DNA of 64,000 bases from Paenibacillus sp. 1_12 (GTDB lineage Bacteria; Bacillota; Bacilli; Paenibacillales; NBRC-103111): contig NZ_FOTE01000001.1 of the NCBI RefSeq assembly GCF_900114475.1, positions 1-64,000 on the forward strand. The letters run 5' to 3'. Position numbers and translations under genes: made by a program. The notes under the pieces were generated by a model. That model was not told the origin of the DNA. It made no database searches and worked only from the letters and a program-made list of their open reading frames with translations. The first letter of the stretch is position 1, and the number at the start of each line of letters is the position of its first letter. Of the stretch, positions 7,758-17,354 are shown piece after piece.

Positions 7758-10700
7758 TTATATCAAATCCGATTTTTGCAGCAGTCGTTGTATAATCGCT
7801 GCAACCTCGGCGCGTGTAATATTCGCCTTCGGCTCAAGCTCGGTTGCGCTTCTTCCCGATACGATACCTGCTTGAATACTATCGGCAATGCTGCTTGATG
7901 CCCAAGTCGAAGCATTGGTTGAATCGATAAATGGACGCAATGTATCTTCCGTTACTTTTATTGTAAGTTTGGCTTTCAGATTGGTGATCGTCATCGCTTT
8001 GGCGATAATCACCATCGCTTGTTCTCGGGTAATGTTGTCATTCGGACGGAAGGTTCCGTCTTCAAAACCATTGATTAGTTGATACGCATAGGCTGTGTTT
8101 ATCGCGCTGCTGTACCAATCCGAAGTCTTTACATCCGAGATGGGCGTCGTACTGTTCTCTAGCTTAAGCCCCAATCCGCGAACGATAATCGCCGTAAATT
8201 CGGCGCGTGTAATGTCCCGGTTAGGGCTGAACTGGTCATTGCCGCTACCGCTGATGACCATTCGCGAGCCCATGTCGTTGACGGCAGTTTTTGCCCAATG
8301 GTTCGCTACATCCTTGAATTCAAGTGGATGCCAGACGATCGAGTACGTGCTGTTGGTCAAGCTGTTGATTTTAGCGTAATATTTGCTGTCAATCATTACG
8401 ACTTTGGTCGGCACATGGCGTACTGTTCCGTCCGGCTCGACCACAATGCCCGTAGTAATCCTGTTCGGGTCTACACCGTCAGGAATGGCAATCGTGCGTT
8501 CCACATAGGCATCGAACTTCGAGACTTCGACAGTCTTTTCTCCGTAAGTACCTATTACTTTAAACTCCACCGGCGGCACGACCAGCGTAAACGAGCCTTG
8601 CGCTGCCGCGTTTTCCAACACTTTTACCGTATTGGCGAGCGGAACGGAGATTTCAACCTGAATCTTGATGTCCTGCAAGGCAACAGACATCCCGACTTGA
8701 TCGGAGATGGCGCTGATATTGATTTGCTGCGCAGGAATCGTGTAAGTTGCAAGATCTGTTTTAATTTCCAAAACCGCTTGCTTGCCTTCCATATTTTTAA
8801 CCATCTGCCCATTCAGCTCAGCAACGATAACGTCAGATTTGGCATTCACAGGAATCGTCACCACCGCACGCTGGCCTTCCGTCGCAAGCTTATTATCCAG
8901 CTTTTTCTGCTCAACCACTATGGTAGTTACGGTTTTGTCATTCCGATTGCTTGTCGTTGCTGTTCCCGCATTTTCCGCTTTACCGTTGACGAGTACATTC
9001 ACACCCGTATTCGAGGTCTCCGGCGTTGCTGAAGCTTCAGGAGTGGATGAAGCACTATTACTATTACTATTACTATTGGATGATGACATCGGTAAAACCA
9101 TATTGGATTCGACAGAAGATACACTTTTACCGGCGCCATTGACCGCCTTTACGGTGAACGTATAGCTTACACCGTTAGCCAAACCATTAATAGTAATCGG
9201 GCTGGTGGCTCCAGTCACGGTGATGTTCCCTGGCAAGACTGTTACCTCGTACCCAGTAATCACGCTGCCTCCGTTATCAGTCGGGGCTGTAAAGGTAACT
9301 GTGGCTTGCCCGTTTCCAGCAAACGCCGTTACATTCGTAGGCGCTGCCGGTACAGCGACTGGCGCTGCGCTTACCTGATTGGATGCCGCGCTCAAGCCTC
9401 CCAAATTACCTGCTTTCACGATAAAATAGTAGGCCGTTCCGTTTTCCAAATTTTGCATTTTGTAGTTTGAATACGTCAAGGTCGTCACTGAAGCATTGCC
9501 GAATTGACCCAAAGTTGTTGACATATAAAGACTGTAATAGGTCGCTCCCGTTACCGTATCCCAATTTAAAGTAATTTGTCGGTCTCCTCCCCTAGCTGTA
9601 AGGTTTTGCGGATTAGCAGGAGCATTCGGCAAGTTGACCACTTGAGTTACGGTAAACGTCACAGGTGTCATACCGTCTGCCGATACAGTGACCGACGCAG
9701 TGTACGTACCTGCCGCCAAGCCGGCTTTGGCTGTGACAGTGAAGCTCGTTGCTGGCTCTCCGCTGTTTAATGACAAAGCTGGCTGCGTGATTAAAAAGTT
9801 ACTTGCATTCGTACCGCTAAGCGTTGCGAGCAAGTTAGTCAAATTGCCAGTACCCGTATTCGCTATGCTGACGGTTTTTGTTTCTTGCATATTCGAATCG
9901 TAACCTTGAACAAGTGGTGACACTGTTTGATTGGCTAATCCAGTAATTGTATAAGTTAGTGCTGCGTCTGACGTCACGTTCGCGATGTTTGAGTTGCCCG
10001 CGTTCAACCCGCCCGTTACTACTAAACGGAAATCATACGCGCTCGCTGCGCTCAATCCCGTTACTGTCGCGCTCGTCGCATTGTTCCCGATCACGCCGGT
10101 CGTGGCGGTGGTCCATGTGTTCGCTCCCGATGGCGACTGCTGGATGATAACCCCCGTTGCTCCACTTGCCGCTGTCCAGCTAAACGCAGCCGTTGTGCTC
10201 GTCTTACTTGTGTTCGCAAAGTCGCTGACCGGGCTTGCAATTGTCGTCACGTTCACCACGTTTGAGTTGCCAGCGTTCGTACCTCCCGTTACTACTAAAC
10301 GGAAATCATACGCGCTCGCTGCGCTCAATCCCGTTACCGTCGTGCTCATCGCATTGTTCGCGATCACGCCGGTCATGGCTGTGGTCCATGTGTTCGCTCC
10401 CGCTGGCGACTGCTGGATGATGATGCTCGTCGCTCCGCTCGCCGCTGTCCAGCTAAACGCAGCCGTTGTGCTCGTTTTCGCGGTGTTGGCAAAGTCGCTA
10501 ACCGGACTTGCATTTGTCGTCACGTTCACCACGTTTGAGTTGCCCGCGTTCGTGCCTCCCGTTACTACTAAACGGAAATCATACGCGCTCGCTGCGCTCA
10601 ATCCCGTTACTGTCGCGCTCGTCGCATTGTTCCCGATCACGACGGTCGTGGCGGTGGTCCATGTGTTCGCTCCCGATGGCGACTGCTGGATGATAACCCC

Positions 10701-13583
10701 CGTTGCTCCGCTTGCCGCTGTCCAGCTAAACGCAGCCGTTGTGCTTGTCTTACTTGTGCTCGCAAAATCGCTGACCGGACTCGCATTCGTCGTCACGTTC
10801 ACCACGTTTGAGTTGCCTGCGTTCGTATCTCCCGTTACTACTAAACGGAAATCATACGCGACTGCCGCATTTAAGCCCGTTACTGTCGCGCTCGTCGCAT
10901 TGTTCGCGATCACGCTGGTCGTGGCTGTGGTCCATGTGTTCGCTCCCGCTGGTGACTGCTGGATGATAACCCCCGTTGCTCCGCTTGCCGCTGTCCAGCT
11001 AAACGCAGCCGTTGTGCTCGTTTTCGCGGTGTTGGCAAAGTCGCTAACCGGACTCGCATTTGTCGTCACGTTCAACTCGTTTGAGTTGCCCGCGTTCGAC
11101 CCGCCCGTTACCACCAAACGGAAATCATACGCGCTCGCTGCGCTCAATCCCGTTACCGTCGCGCTCGTCGCATTGTTCGCGATCACGCCGGTCGTGGCCG
11201 TTGCCCATGTGTTCGCTCCCGCTGGCGACTGCTGGATGATAACCCCCGTTGCTCCGCTTGCCGCTGTCCAGCTAAACGCAGCCGTTGTGCTTGTTTTCGC
11301 GGTGTTGGCAAAGTCGCTAACCGGACTTGCATCTGTTGTCACGTTCACCACGTTTGAGTTGCCTGCGTTCGTACCTCCCGTTACCACCAAACGGAAATCA
11401 TACGCGCTCGCTGCGCTCAATCCCGTTACCGTCGCGCTCGTCGCATTGTTCGCGATCACGCCGGTCGTAGCCGTTGCCCATGTGTTCGCTCCCGCTGGCG
11501 ACTGCTGGATGATAACCCCCGTCGCTCCACTGGCTGCCGTCCAACTGAATGTAGCCGTCGTGCTCGTCTTCCCTGTGATTGCAAAGTTACTAATCGGGGT
11601 CGTATTGACTGAAGTCATAACTAATTTAGAATCACCCGAAATTATAACTTGATTATTCACTTCCATGATCGAAACCGGATACATCGATGACGTAGTCAGG
11701 TTCGAATCTTGCCAGGTTTGACCTGCATCGCCAGAGTAATATATCTTTGGCCAGTTATTACTATCCGCTGTCATAACGTAAATGTTATTTCCGTTTCTCC
11801 CCATTTGCGCGGAAGAACCGTAGTTGTATTGAGAGCCTGAGATAATCGAAGGGGCTGACCACGCTGAAAGATCAGCGCTTGAGCGCGAGAGCACCTCATA
11901 AGACTCAGTATCATATCCTGACAAAACATATTTGCTTCCATCGTAAATAATATTCACTAATGCTTCAGTAGAACCAGGGTAACCGCTGGATTGATTTGCC
12001 CACGTCTGCCCGTCTGAAGATGTCCAAATAATTGGCGAAGTAAACTTATAACTTGCATCTATTTTGTTCCCTACAACAATGAACTCGTTATTAATAAAAG
12101 CTATAGAATTTAAATAGGAGAACGTATTTGCAGGCAATGTCGGCTCAGACCAGGATACGCCGTCTGCAGATGTTTTAATAACCGGAAGCGTATTAGATTC
12201 CGAAGGCTTGGTACCTATTGCAACGAATTTTCCAGCTCCAAAAGCAATATCATAAAGAGAACTGGAGTCGTTAATCGTTGTCTGTACGCTCCAGGCCGAA
12301 CCGTTGCTTGATGTTGCCAAACCGGTTGTGGTGCCCGCCAACTCTCCAATAGCAACATATTTATTGTTGCCAAAGGCGGCAGCGACGAGAGGCTTCATAT
12401 GTGACGATAAATTGATAGCACTCCAAGACGCCAAATCCACTGAGGTCCAGATTCCCCCATCATTTCCTTGTTTTCCGATCGCTAAATATTTAGCGCCATC
12501 GTAAATAACTTCATAAAAGATACCGCCCCACTTATAGCTCCAATTCTGTCCGTCGGATGAAACCAGCAGCCCTCCGTTACCCAATCGGAAATACTTTCCG
12601 TTCACATATTCAACATTTTGAACAACAATCTCGTGCTGAAATGTTTGCAGTGTCCATGTCACGGCATCCGACGACGTATAGACAGCCCCGTAGTATGGAT
12701 TTTGATAACCAAACAAGTAATATTTACTGCCGTCGTAAAAACCTGTAAACATCTGATTGGCCGTTTGCGCAGCATTTTGCTTAAAAGGGGACCCGACTAA
12801 AGTAAATGTCGATAAATCCGTTGAGGTCCAGATGTAAGCGCTGGGATCGGAAATAAAGTAACGATCGTTCATCCAGGTCAACATATTTGTGCCCGATGAT
12901 GGAATATTGCCGGGTTGCTTTGGATGCGTTGTAGTCCATGCAGTTCCGTTTGTTGTAGAGTAAATGTCTCCCGAATCATTTCCGACAGCCAAACGGGCGC
13001 CCGCGTTCCTTACAGTAATTCTTGTCAAATATCTGGCTGAATCTAAACCTGTCGGAACAACGGAAGTCCAGCTAATTCCATCTGTAGACTTTAAAAACTT
13101 CCCCTGGGTTAACACATAAAAAGCACTGCTCCCATTGAATGTAAGGTACTTCACCTCCCCGATGGACGTATTTATCCCTGACGTACGTTGAGTCCAGGCC
13201 GTACCATCTGTTGAGGTTAATATAACACCATCCCTCCCGGTTGAAACGAAAATACCGTTTCCGTAGGCCACACTGTTAAAGCTAAAAGTGTCACGATTGG
13301 TTACCCCTATGTACGTAATATCGGCCTTCGTTTTTACGTTTACCCAGCTTTCCGCATCTACGGATCTAATGATCGAGCCTTCGGAACCGACCGCAATGTA
13401 TTGATTGTTTCCATATGCAACATCACTCATTGAACCGAACGGCAGAGCGTCATTATTTTTAGTTATGAACGTATCGGGCCCCGAGCTTACGGCGAACGCT
13501 TCCGAACCAAAAGAACAAATAAGAGGGAGGAATATTAACAGAAAAGAAATACTTTTTAGCTGCATAACTCCTGGTTTATTCAT
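7758..13583 (-). CDS. Giant SLH-anchored surface protein with propeller-like repeats and six FN3-like repeats
   Basis: 1,941 residues from ATG 13583, chosen because GGAGGAATTTCA precedes it and a signal peptide follows (to about residue 31, SEAFA). Residues about 40-660 hold BNR/YCF48-like repeats of the type YVAVGSEGSIIRSVDAESW. Residues about 662-1208 are six near-identical 91-residue fibronectin-III-like repeats with SGATGVIIQQSP. These are followed by a HYDIN-like domain, two ordinary FN3 domains, a Ser/Asn-rich linker near 1500, an unassigned beta-rich domain (about 1525-1755) and three C-terminal SLH domains, with FKDVANHWAKTAVNDMG starting the first. SLH domains bind pyruvylated secondary wall polymer, so it is a cell-surface protein. 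A role in adhesion or carbohydrate binding is inference. Confidence 0.92.
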   Translation of the reverse strand: MNKPGVMQLKSISFLLIFLPLICSFGSEAFAVSSGPDTFITKNNDALPFGSMSDVAYGNNQYIAVGSEGSIIRSVDAESWVNVKTKADITYIGVTNRDTFSFNSVAYGNGIFVSTGRDGVILTSTDGTAWTQRTSGINTSIGEVKYLTFNGSSAFYVLTQGKFLKSTDGISWTSVVPTGLDSARYLTRITVRNAGARLAVGNDSGDIYSTTNGTAWTTTHPKQPGNIPSSGTNMLTWMNDRYFISDPSAYIWTSTDLSTFTLVGSPFKQNAAQTANQMFTGFYDGSKYYLFGYQNPYYGAVYTSSDAVTWTLQTFQHEIVVQNVEYVNGKYFRLGNGGLLVSSDGQNWSYKWGGIFYEVIYDGAKYLAIGKQGNDGGIWTSVDLASWSAINLSSHMKPLVAAAFGNNKYVAIGELAGTTTGLATSSNGSAWSVQTTINDSSSLYDIAFGAGKFVAIGTKPSESNTLPVIKTSADGVSWSEPTLPANTFSYLNSIAFINNEFIVVGNKIDASYKFTSPIIWTSSDGQTWANQSSGYPGSTEALVNIIYDGSKYVLSGYDTESYEVLSRSSADLSAWSAPSIISGSQYNYGSSAQMGRNGNNIYVMTADSNNWPKIYYSGDAGQTWQDSNLTTSSMYPVSIMEVNNQVIISGDSKLVMTSVNTTPISNFAITGKTSTTATFSWTAASGATGVIIQQSPAGANTWATATTGVIANNATSATVTGLSAASAYDFRLVVTGGTNAGNSNVVNVTTDASPVSDFANTAKTSTTAAFSWTAASGATGVIIQQSPAGANTWATATTGVIANNATSATVTGLSAASAYDFRLVVTGGSNAGNSNELNVTTNASPVSDFANTAKTSTTAAFSWTAASGATGVIIQQSPAGANTWTTATTSVIANNATSATVTGLNAAVAYDFRLVVTGDTNAGNSNVVNVTTNASPVSDFASTSKTSTTAAFSWTAASGATGVIIQQSPSGANTWTTATTVVIGNNATSATVTGLSAASAYDFRLVVTGGTNAGNSNVVNVTTNASPVSDFANTAKTSTTAAFSWTAASGATSIIIQQSPAGANTWTTAMTGVIANNAMSTTVTGLSAASAYDFRLVVTGGTNAGNSNVVNVTTIASPVSDFANTSKTSTTAAFSWTAASGATGVIIQQSPSGANTWTTATTGVIGNNATSATVTGLSAASAYDFRLVVTGGLNAGNSNIANVTSDAALTYTITGLANQTVSPLVQGYDSNMQETKTVSIANTGTGNLTNLLATLSGTNASNFLITQPALSLNSGEPATSFTVTAKAGLAAGTYTASVTVSADGMTPVTFTVTQVVNLPNAPANPQNLTARGGDRQITLNWDTVTGATYYSLYMSTTLGQFGNASVTTLTYSNYKMQNLENGTAYYFIVKAGNLGGLSAASNQVSAAPVAVPAAPTNVTAFAGNGQATVTFTAPTDNGGSVITGYEVTVLPGNITVTGATSPITINGLANGVSYTFTVKAVNGAGKSVSSVESNMVLPMSSSNSNSNSNSASSTPEASATPETSNTGVNVLVNGKAENAGTATTSNRNDKTVTTIVVEQKKLDNKLATEGQRAVVTIPVNAKSDVIVAELNGQMVKNMEGKQAVLEIKTDLATYTIPAQQINISAISDQVGMSVALQDIKIQVEISVPLANTVKVLENAAAQGSFTLVVPPVEFKVIGTYGEKTVEVSKFDAYVERTIAIPDGVDPNRITTGIVVEPDGTVRHVPTKVVMIDSKYYAKINSLTNSTYSIVWHPLEFKDVANHWAKTAVNDMGSRMVISGSGNDQFSPNRDITRAEFTAIIVRGLGLKLENSTTPISDVKTSDWYSSAINTAYAYQLINGFEDGTFRPNDNITREQAMVIIAKAMTITNLKAKLTIKVTEDTLRPFIDSTNASTWASSSIADSIQAGIVSGRSATELEPKANITRAEVAAIIQRLLQKSDLI
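9958..11596 (-). repeat. Six tandem 273-bp coding repeats (FN3-like)
   Basis: The same DNA recurs every 273 bp (for example ACTAAACGGAAATCATACGC at about 10020, 10293, 10563, 10836 and, as ACCAAACGGAA, the last two). Near-identity at DNA level implies recent duplication or ongoing homogenisation. The repeats also keep a 555-codon frame open on the other strand, which is an artefact of repeat composition. Confidence 0.9.
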
Positions 13584-13851
13584 TGAAATTCCTCCAAATT
13601 GATTAAGACGTAAGAACTGCCTCTCCAAAAAAGCGAGTGCCGGGCTAATAATTTGTAGCTTCCTCCTTTCCTACGTATCGATGAAAAATGAGTTTTGCAG
13701 CTTAACCGGTCATCGTATCGAAATTCACGTTCTAAAAACTTTCCACCATGAAGTATAAAGTTTTACACAGAAGTGTCGAAATCCTGCAAAAATCCCCCCC
13801 AAGCAAACTAAGGTTTGTAGGATAGCCTTTGTCTATTATGCTAACGAATTA

Positions 13852-13959
13852 ATGCTTCTTCCCGATACGATACCCAAGGCGGAGCGCGATAAGATGATTG
13901 ATACGTTCCAAGCCACATACGGTATGGATCCGGGTATCTTTGTTCTGTCAATAGAGTAA
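13852..13959 (+). other. Possible gene remnant or 35-residue ORF
   Basis: The plus-strand frame reads MLLPDTIPKAERDKMIDTFQ and continues ...YGMDPGIFVLSIE. It looks protein-like but has no RBS and the frame is open upstream past 13762, so it may be the tail of a lost gene. Its first 21 bases from 13854 repeat exactly at 7848-7868. I do not recognise the product. The rest of 13584-14134 shows no other gene. Confidence 0.3.
13854..13874 (+). repeat. 21-bp exact direct repeat, second copy of 7848-7868
   Basis: The sequence beginning GCTTCTTCCCGATACGATAC at 13854 is identical over 21 bp to 7848-7868, in the same orientation. The other copy lies in the third SLH domain codons, so the two copies bracket almost the whole giant gene, about 6.0 kb apart. 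Confidence 0.7.
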
Positions 13960-14134
13960 TAAATTTAGCCCTCAACTTTGAATTATTTGGGATTTTAAAT
14001 TTCCATCATGATTTCAATTCAGACCCTACCTCAATTGGTTTAAGGAACACCATTCCTTTAAACCGTTATTATTTTCTCGAACCTATTACTCATTTTACTT
14101 ACGGGGACACAGTGACTATTTTTAAAACTTAGTA

Positions 14135-14302
14135 TTATTTTCGAAAAACGTCCCAATTGTCCAAACGATTTTGTAACAATATAAGCGAGTAATAATGGTC
14201 ACAATTTGTGGTAAATGGATATTTATGATATTTCTTGTTTCGTTCAATCGTTGACTTTATACTGTTTATGTTTTTTTCAACAAGTTGTAGTAGCTCGTCC
14301 AT
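14135..14302 (-). CDS. Small hypothetical protein, 55 residues
   Basis: ATG at 14302 is preceded by AAAGGACGTAATTGTC, an acceptable RBS at 10 nt. The product begins MDELLQLVEKNINSIKSTIE and ends RLDNWDVFRK. It is charged, probably helical in the N-terminal half, with no signal peptide or membrane segment. It lies downstream of sigK on the same strand, behind the hairpin at 14331-14361. I do not recognise a family. The size recalls Spo0E-type small regulators, but their SQELD motif is absent. Confidence 0.45.
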   Translation of the reverse strand: MDELLQLVEKNINSIKSTIERNKKYHKYPFTTNCDHYYSLILLQNRLDNWDVFRK

Positions 14303-14330
14303 GACAATTACGTCCTTTCACATATAGATG

Positions 14331-14361
14331 AGAGCCTGCCTTCAAGGCAGACTCGTTAAAG
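14331..14361 (-). repeat. Dispersed hairpin, copy B (downstream of sigK)
   Basis: Minus-strand RNA GAGTCTGCC-TTGAA-GGCAGGCTC makes a 9-bp stem with one G:U, 16 nt past the sigK stop. It lacks a T-run, so terminator function is doubtful. It matches copy A at 7350-7380 at about 26 of 31 positions. Confidence 0.55.
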
Positions 14362-14376
14362 CTTACTATTTTACAA

Positions 14377-15078
14377 CTATCGTTTCACCTTATAAAACTC
14401 ATGATAAAGCTTCATCAATGCACGCTTTTCGATCCGCGACACATATGAACGCGAGATACCCAGCGACTTGGCAATCTCCCGCTGCGTCCTCTCCTCACCG
14501 CCGGCCTCCAGCCCGAATCGGCCCACAACGACCTCACGCTCACGTTCCTCCAAAATATCCAGATTCCGATAGATTTTCGACTTTTCAATCTTAAGCTGCA
14601 CGAGATCGGCAACGTCGTCAGCTTCGGACCCAAGAATATCGATTAGCGTAATCTCGTTCCCTTCCTTATCTGTTCCTATGGGGTCATGCAGAGATACATC
14701 CTTGCGCGTTTTCTTAAGTGATCTTAAATGCATAAGTATTTCGTTCTCAATACATCGGGCAGCAAAGGTGGCTAACTTGGTGCCTTTGTCAGGACTGAAA
14801 GATTCAATCGCTTTGATCAATCCGATCGTTCCGATGGAGATCAGATCTTCCAGGTCCTCTCCCGTGTTGTCAAATTTTTTGACGATATGAGCGACAAGTC
14901 GTAAGTTATGTTCGATTAACAGATTACGTGAATGCTGATTACCATCAGCCATTTGACGGAGGTGCTTTTCTTCTTCCGCTTCTGATAGCGGTTGGGGAAA
15001 CGCATTGTTTTTCACGTACGAAACCAGCAGAACGACCTCTTTAATAAACAAAGCTATTGCCGAGAACAATCCAGGCAT
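14377..15078 (-). CDS. sigK: Sporulation sigma factor sigma-K (late mother-cell sigma factor)
   Basis: 233 residues, full length and uninterrupted. The N-terminal pro-region ([20 protein letters not shown]) is followed by [12 protein letters not shown], region 2 ([34 protein letters not shown]) and region 4 with the [23 protein letters not shown]. These stretches are nearly identical to B. subtilis SigK. It directs RNA polymerase to spore coat and maturation genes. In B. subtilis the gene is split by the skin element; here it is intact. GGGGGTGA precedes ATG. CATAAAAT on the minus strand (15110-15117) resembles a sigma-E -10, but the -35 spacing is poor. Confidence 0.95.
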   Translation of the reverse strand: MPGLFSAIALFIKEVVLLVSYVKNNAFPQPLSEAEEEKHLRQMADGNQHSRNLLIEHNLRLVAHIVKKFDNTGEDLEDLISIGTIGLIKAIESFSPDKGTKLATFAARCIENEILMHLRSLKKTRKDVSLHDPIGTDKEGNEITLIDILGSEADDVADLVQLKIEKSKIYRNLDILEEREREVVVGRFGLEAGGEERTQREIAKSLGISRSYVSRIEKRALMKLYHEFYKVKR

Positions 15079-15117
15079 ACTCAGTCACCCCCACGTTGCG
15101 AATAGTATTATTTTATG

Positions 15118-15633
15118 TGGGCAAGAGCCTATACGTGCCTGTACGTTTAAATTTAGAAAAAATTCGATTTGGCAATCCCTTTTTCTCCGCTTAGCCTTTC
15201 TATTAAGTGATTATTCTAAAGCAGGTACTAAAATAATGCTGATTATCAAATCCAATGAGTTCGGCGATTTCTTTGATGAAGAATTCGTTGAAGTCAAGCA
15301 GTACAATGGCTTTCTGATCCTAATCTCGGTCATTAAGTAAATAAAATACTGGGTGATTTGATATTCATTTTGTGGTAGAGAGCTTCCCCAAGCTCGCCAA
15401 TACGATATTTCGCTTGAAATCTTCAATGAGGATCAATCCGTAATGCTTCCGATCTTCGGTCACATAAGACGTCTTGTTGGTTTGGATTTTCACGATTCGT
15501 TGGACATGCCAAATAACGGAGGCAACCACAAATGTGTTTATGTGGATGCTCCCGTTATATAGGCTTACCTGATCGACAACGGTTTTCAGAAAGTGACTCC
15601 TAAGGATATACCGAATGTATATTAGCAAACTTA
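15118..15633. other. Intergenic stretch without a supportable gene
   Basis: Between sigK and the discoidin gene there are only short competing frames: a plus-strand 34-codon ORF (15236-15340, MLIIKSNEFGDFFDEEF...), a protein-like plus frame around 15372-15560 without a start (ISLEIFNEDQSVMLPIFGHI), and an 87-codon minus frame (15365-15628). None has a good RBS or a family I know. They may be debris of one decayed gene. Confidence 0.4.
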
Positions 15634-16893
15634 TTATACCTGTACCGAAATCTGGCGTAATATCATTACAATGTCCTCTTGATTAAAAATCCCATCCTGA
15701 TTCACGTCAATTTGTAAAGCTGGATTAACAATCATGCGAACAACATCGTCTATACCAATTCGATTATCCAGAGACAGATCGAGATTTTTAAAGGTGATGA
15801 CTGCTCTTGAAGGGATCGTTTTGTTGATTTCATTATTGTTCGTTTTGAACGCTCCGCTTTGTGAAGATAAAGTTACCATAGTTGCATTCATCAACACGGG
15901 TGATGCGAATGTTAGCTTGATGGTTTGATGATTGGAATCTGTAGAATCATAGACTGCGTGCGTAACTGGAATTGAAACTGCGTTTGCGGTAACTTGAAAT
16001 TTATCCGCTTGCATACTATAGGTTACATCCAATACCGATGATACGGTTAACGTTATTGTATTTCCCGCAGCATTGCTAAAAGCAGATAGCAAAGCTACGT
16101 CTTTGACTTTCGGCAATAAGGCCTCTTCCAATGCTGCTATAGCCGCTTCCGCTGCTGTCAATTTACTGAGATTTGTGACCATGCTTTTTTGGTTTACAGT
16201 TAGATGTTCATAAGCAGCTCTTGCCGCTGTGATCGTCGGCTTGTCCGTTAAGGACACGGCGGCTTGGATTGGCAATTGTTCAATTTGTGCCATCATAGCG
16301 GATGCTGCAATATCATCTGCCGTTTGATGCAATAGTACCTCAAGCTCTACGAGTCCGCTGGCCGATCCGCTTGTATGTGTAATTATTATTTGTATTTTAC
16401 TGGAAGTGACCTTATCAAAATCCACCGTATTTAAAAAGGCTTGTGGTGTTGCCGGAGTTTTTGTTTGGTTGGACAAACCTACCCAATTACCCCCATTCCA
16501 ATATTGAATCAGATAACTGGCTGGAGTCATCACACCACCACCATCATCATAGATGTATAATTTGATCTGATTAAACGTTTTAGGCGAGCCAAAATCTATA
16601 GCTACCCAGTCCGTTGCACTCCCGGAATAATAACTGGTCCAACGGTCGCGCGGATTATTAGTATAAGAGATAATTCCATTAACGACGTTCCAAACATTAT
16701 CACAGCCACAAGTGTAGGATGCGGTAACTTGCGGGTAATCCGTTTGGCTTGGATTTAAAGCGAGATTAGTTTCGTCGGCTGCATGAACGTTGCTTGAAGC
16801 ATAATAAAGCGAAATCACGATAGCGATCAGTAAAAGTACCGGAGTCACACTTTTTTTAAATACCACATCGATTAATATATAAATTCCTCCCAT
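15634..16893 (-). CDS. Secreted discoidin (F5/8 type C) and dockerin-like protein
   Basis: 419 residues. An N-terminal hydrophobic signal (TPVLLLIAIVISLYYASSNVHA) precedes a F5/8 type C carbohydrate-binding domain (about 45-190; NVVNGIISYTNNPRDRWTSY, DWVAIDFGSPKTFNQIKLYI). A helical FIVAR-like segment (AAVSLTDKPTITAARAAYEH), a beta domain, and a C-terminal dockerin type I-like EF-hand pair follow, with calcium loop DVNQDGIFNQED. A catalytic domain is absent, so it probably binds glycans or another protein outside the cell. The start is uncertain: ATG 16893 contains the GGAGG in its own codons, and a GTG nine codons later is an alternative. Confidence 0.8.
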   Translation of the reverse strand: MGGIYILIDVVFKKSVTPVLLLIAIVISLYYASSNVHAADETNLALNPSQTDYPQVTASYTCGCDNVWNVVNGIISYTNNPRDRWTSYYSGSATDWVAIDFGSPKTFNQIKLYIYDDGGGVMTPASYLIQYWNGGNWVGLSNQTKTPATPQAFLNTVDFDKVTSSKIQIIITHTSGSASGLVELEVLLHQTADDIAASAMMAQIEQLPIQAAVSLTDKPTITAARAAYEHLTVNQKSMVTNLSKLTAAEAAIAALEEALLPKVKDVALLSAFSNAAGNTITLTVSSVLDVTYSMQADKFQVTANAVSIPVTHAVYDSTDSNHQTIKLTFASPVLMNATMVTLSSQSGAFKTNNNEINKTIPSRAVITFKNLDLSLDNRIGIDDVVRMIVNPALQIDVNQDGIFNQEDIVMILRQISVQV

Positions 16894-16949
16894 GATTGGT
16901 ATTCGTTCGCATATCTAGAATCTCGCGATTTAAGTGTCTATTCGCAATT

Positions 16950-17354
16950 TTATATAACCGCCTCTGGAGAATCTACTCCTTGGCTGTCACATTTCTCTTC
17001 ACAAAAGTGTCCGAAAGCTTGCTGAGAGATCATTTTTGTCGAATGATTTTCATGATTGGTTAGAACATGATTGAACAGCAAGGAAAGCAGCTTCCGTGTT
17101 GATCGAATACCGATCCTTTTCATTATATTAGCTAGATGATTTTTGACAGTTTTCTCACTGATTACACAATGTTCAGCAATTTCACGGTTTGAAAAACCAT
17201 AAATAGCAATTAATATGAGAATTTCCGATTCTCGCTGCGTAAACTGATAACAATTCAAGAAACTTTGCATGGCGGGATCCATTCTTTGATTCATCCGATC
17301 TTTCAAGCCCTCATAGTCCGTTCCGTCATTTTCATGAGACTCTTCGTTTTTCAT
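16950..17354 (-). CDS. LuxR-type HTH transcriptional regulator
   Basis: About 134 residues from ATG 17354 (AGGA 9 nt upstream; a longer frame starts at 17375). The only recognisable domain is a GerE/LuxR helix-turn-helix: FTQRESEILILIAIYGFSNREIAEHCVISEKTVKNHLANIMKRIG. There is no receiver or ligand-binding domain. The C-terminus carries a His and two Cys (HFCEEKCDS), a possible metal or redox site (inference only). Its start overlaps the end of a small membrane-protein gene, suggesting coupled translation. Confidence 0.8.
   Translation of the reverse strand: MKNEESHENDGTDYEGLKDRMNQRMDPAMQSFLNCYQFTQRESEILILIAIYGFSNREIAEHCVISEKTVKNHLANIMKRIGIRSTRKLLSLLFNHVLTNHENHSTKMISQQAFGHFCEEKCDSQGVDSPEAVI

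Noticed and set aside
9958-11596. Regular repeats as a CRISPR array
   Set aside because: Units are 273 bp of coding sequence without spacer/repeat alternation, and no cas genes are present.
9985-11652. 555-codon plus-strand frame antisense to the surface-protein gene
   Set aside because: It spans the six 273-bp repeats exactly; composition of the repeats keeps the antisense frame open. The minus-strand protein has clear FN3-like character, a signal peptide and SLH domains.
13584-13760. Possible c-di-GMP riboswitch in the long leader of the surface-protein gene
   Set aside because: Looked for the conserved GEMM core and tetraloop elements and found no convincing match.
15365-15628. 87-codon minus-strand ORF as a gene
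   Set aside because: No RBS, overlapped by equally protein-like plus-strand frames, no recognisable family.
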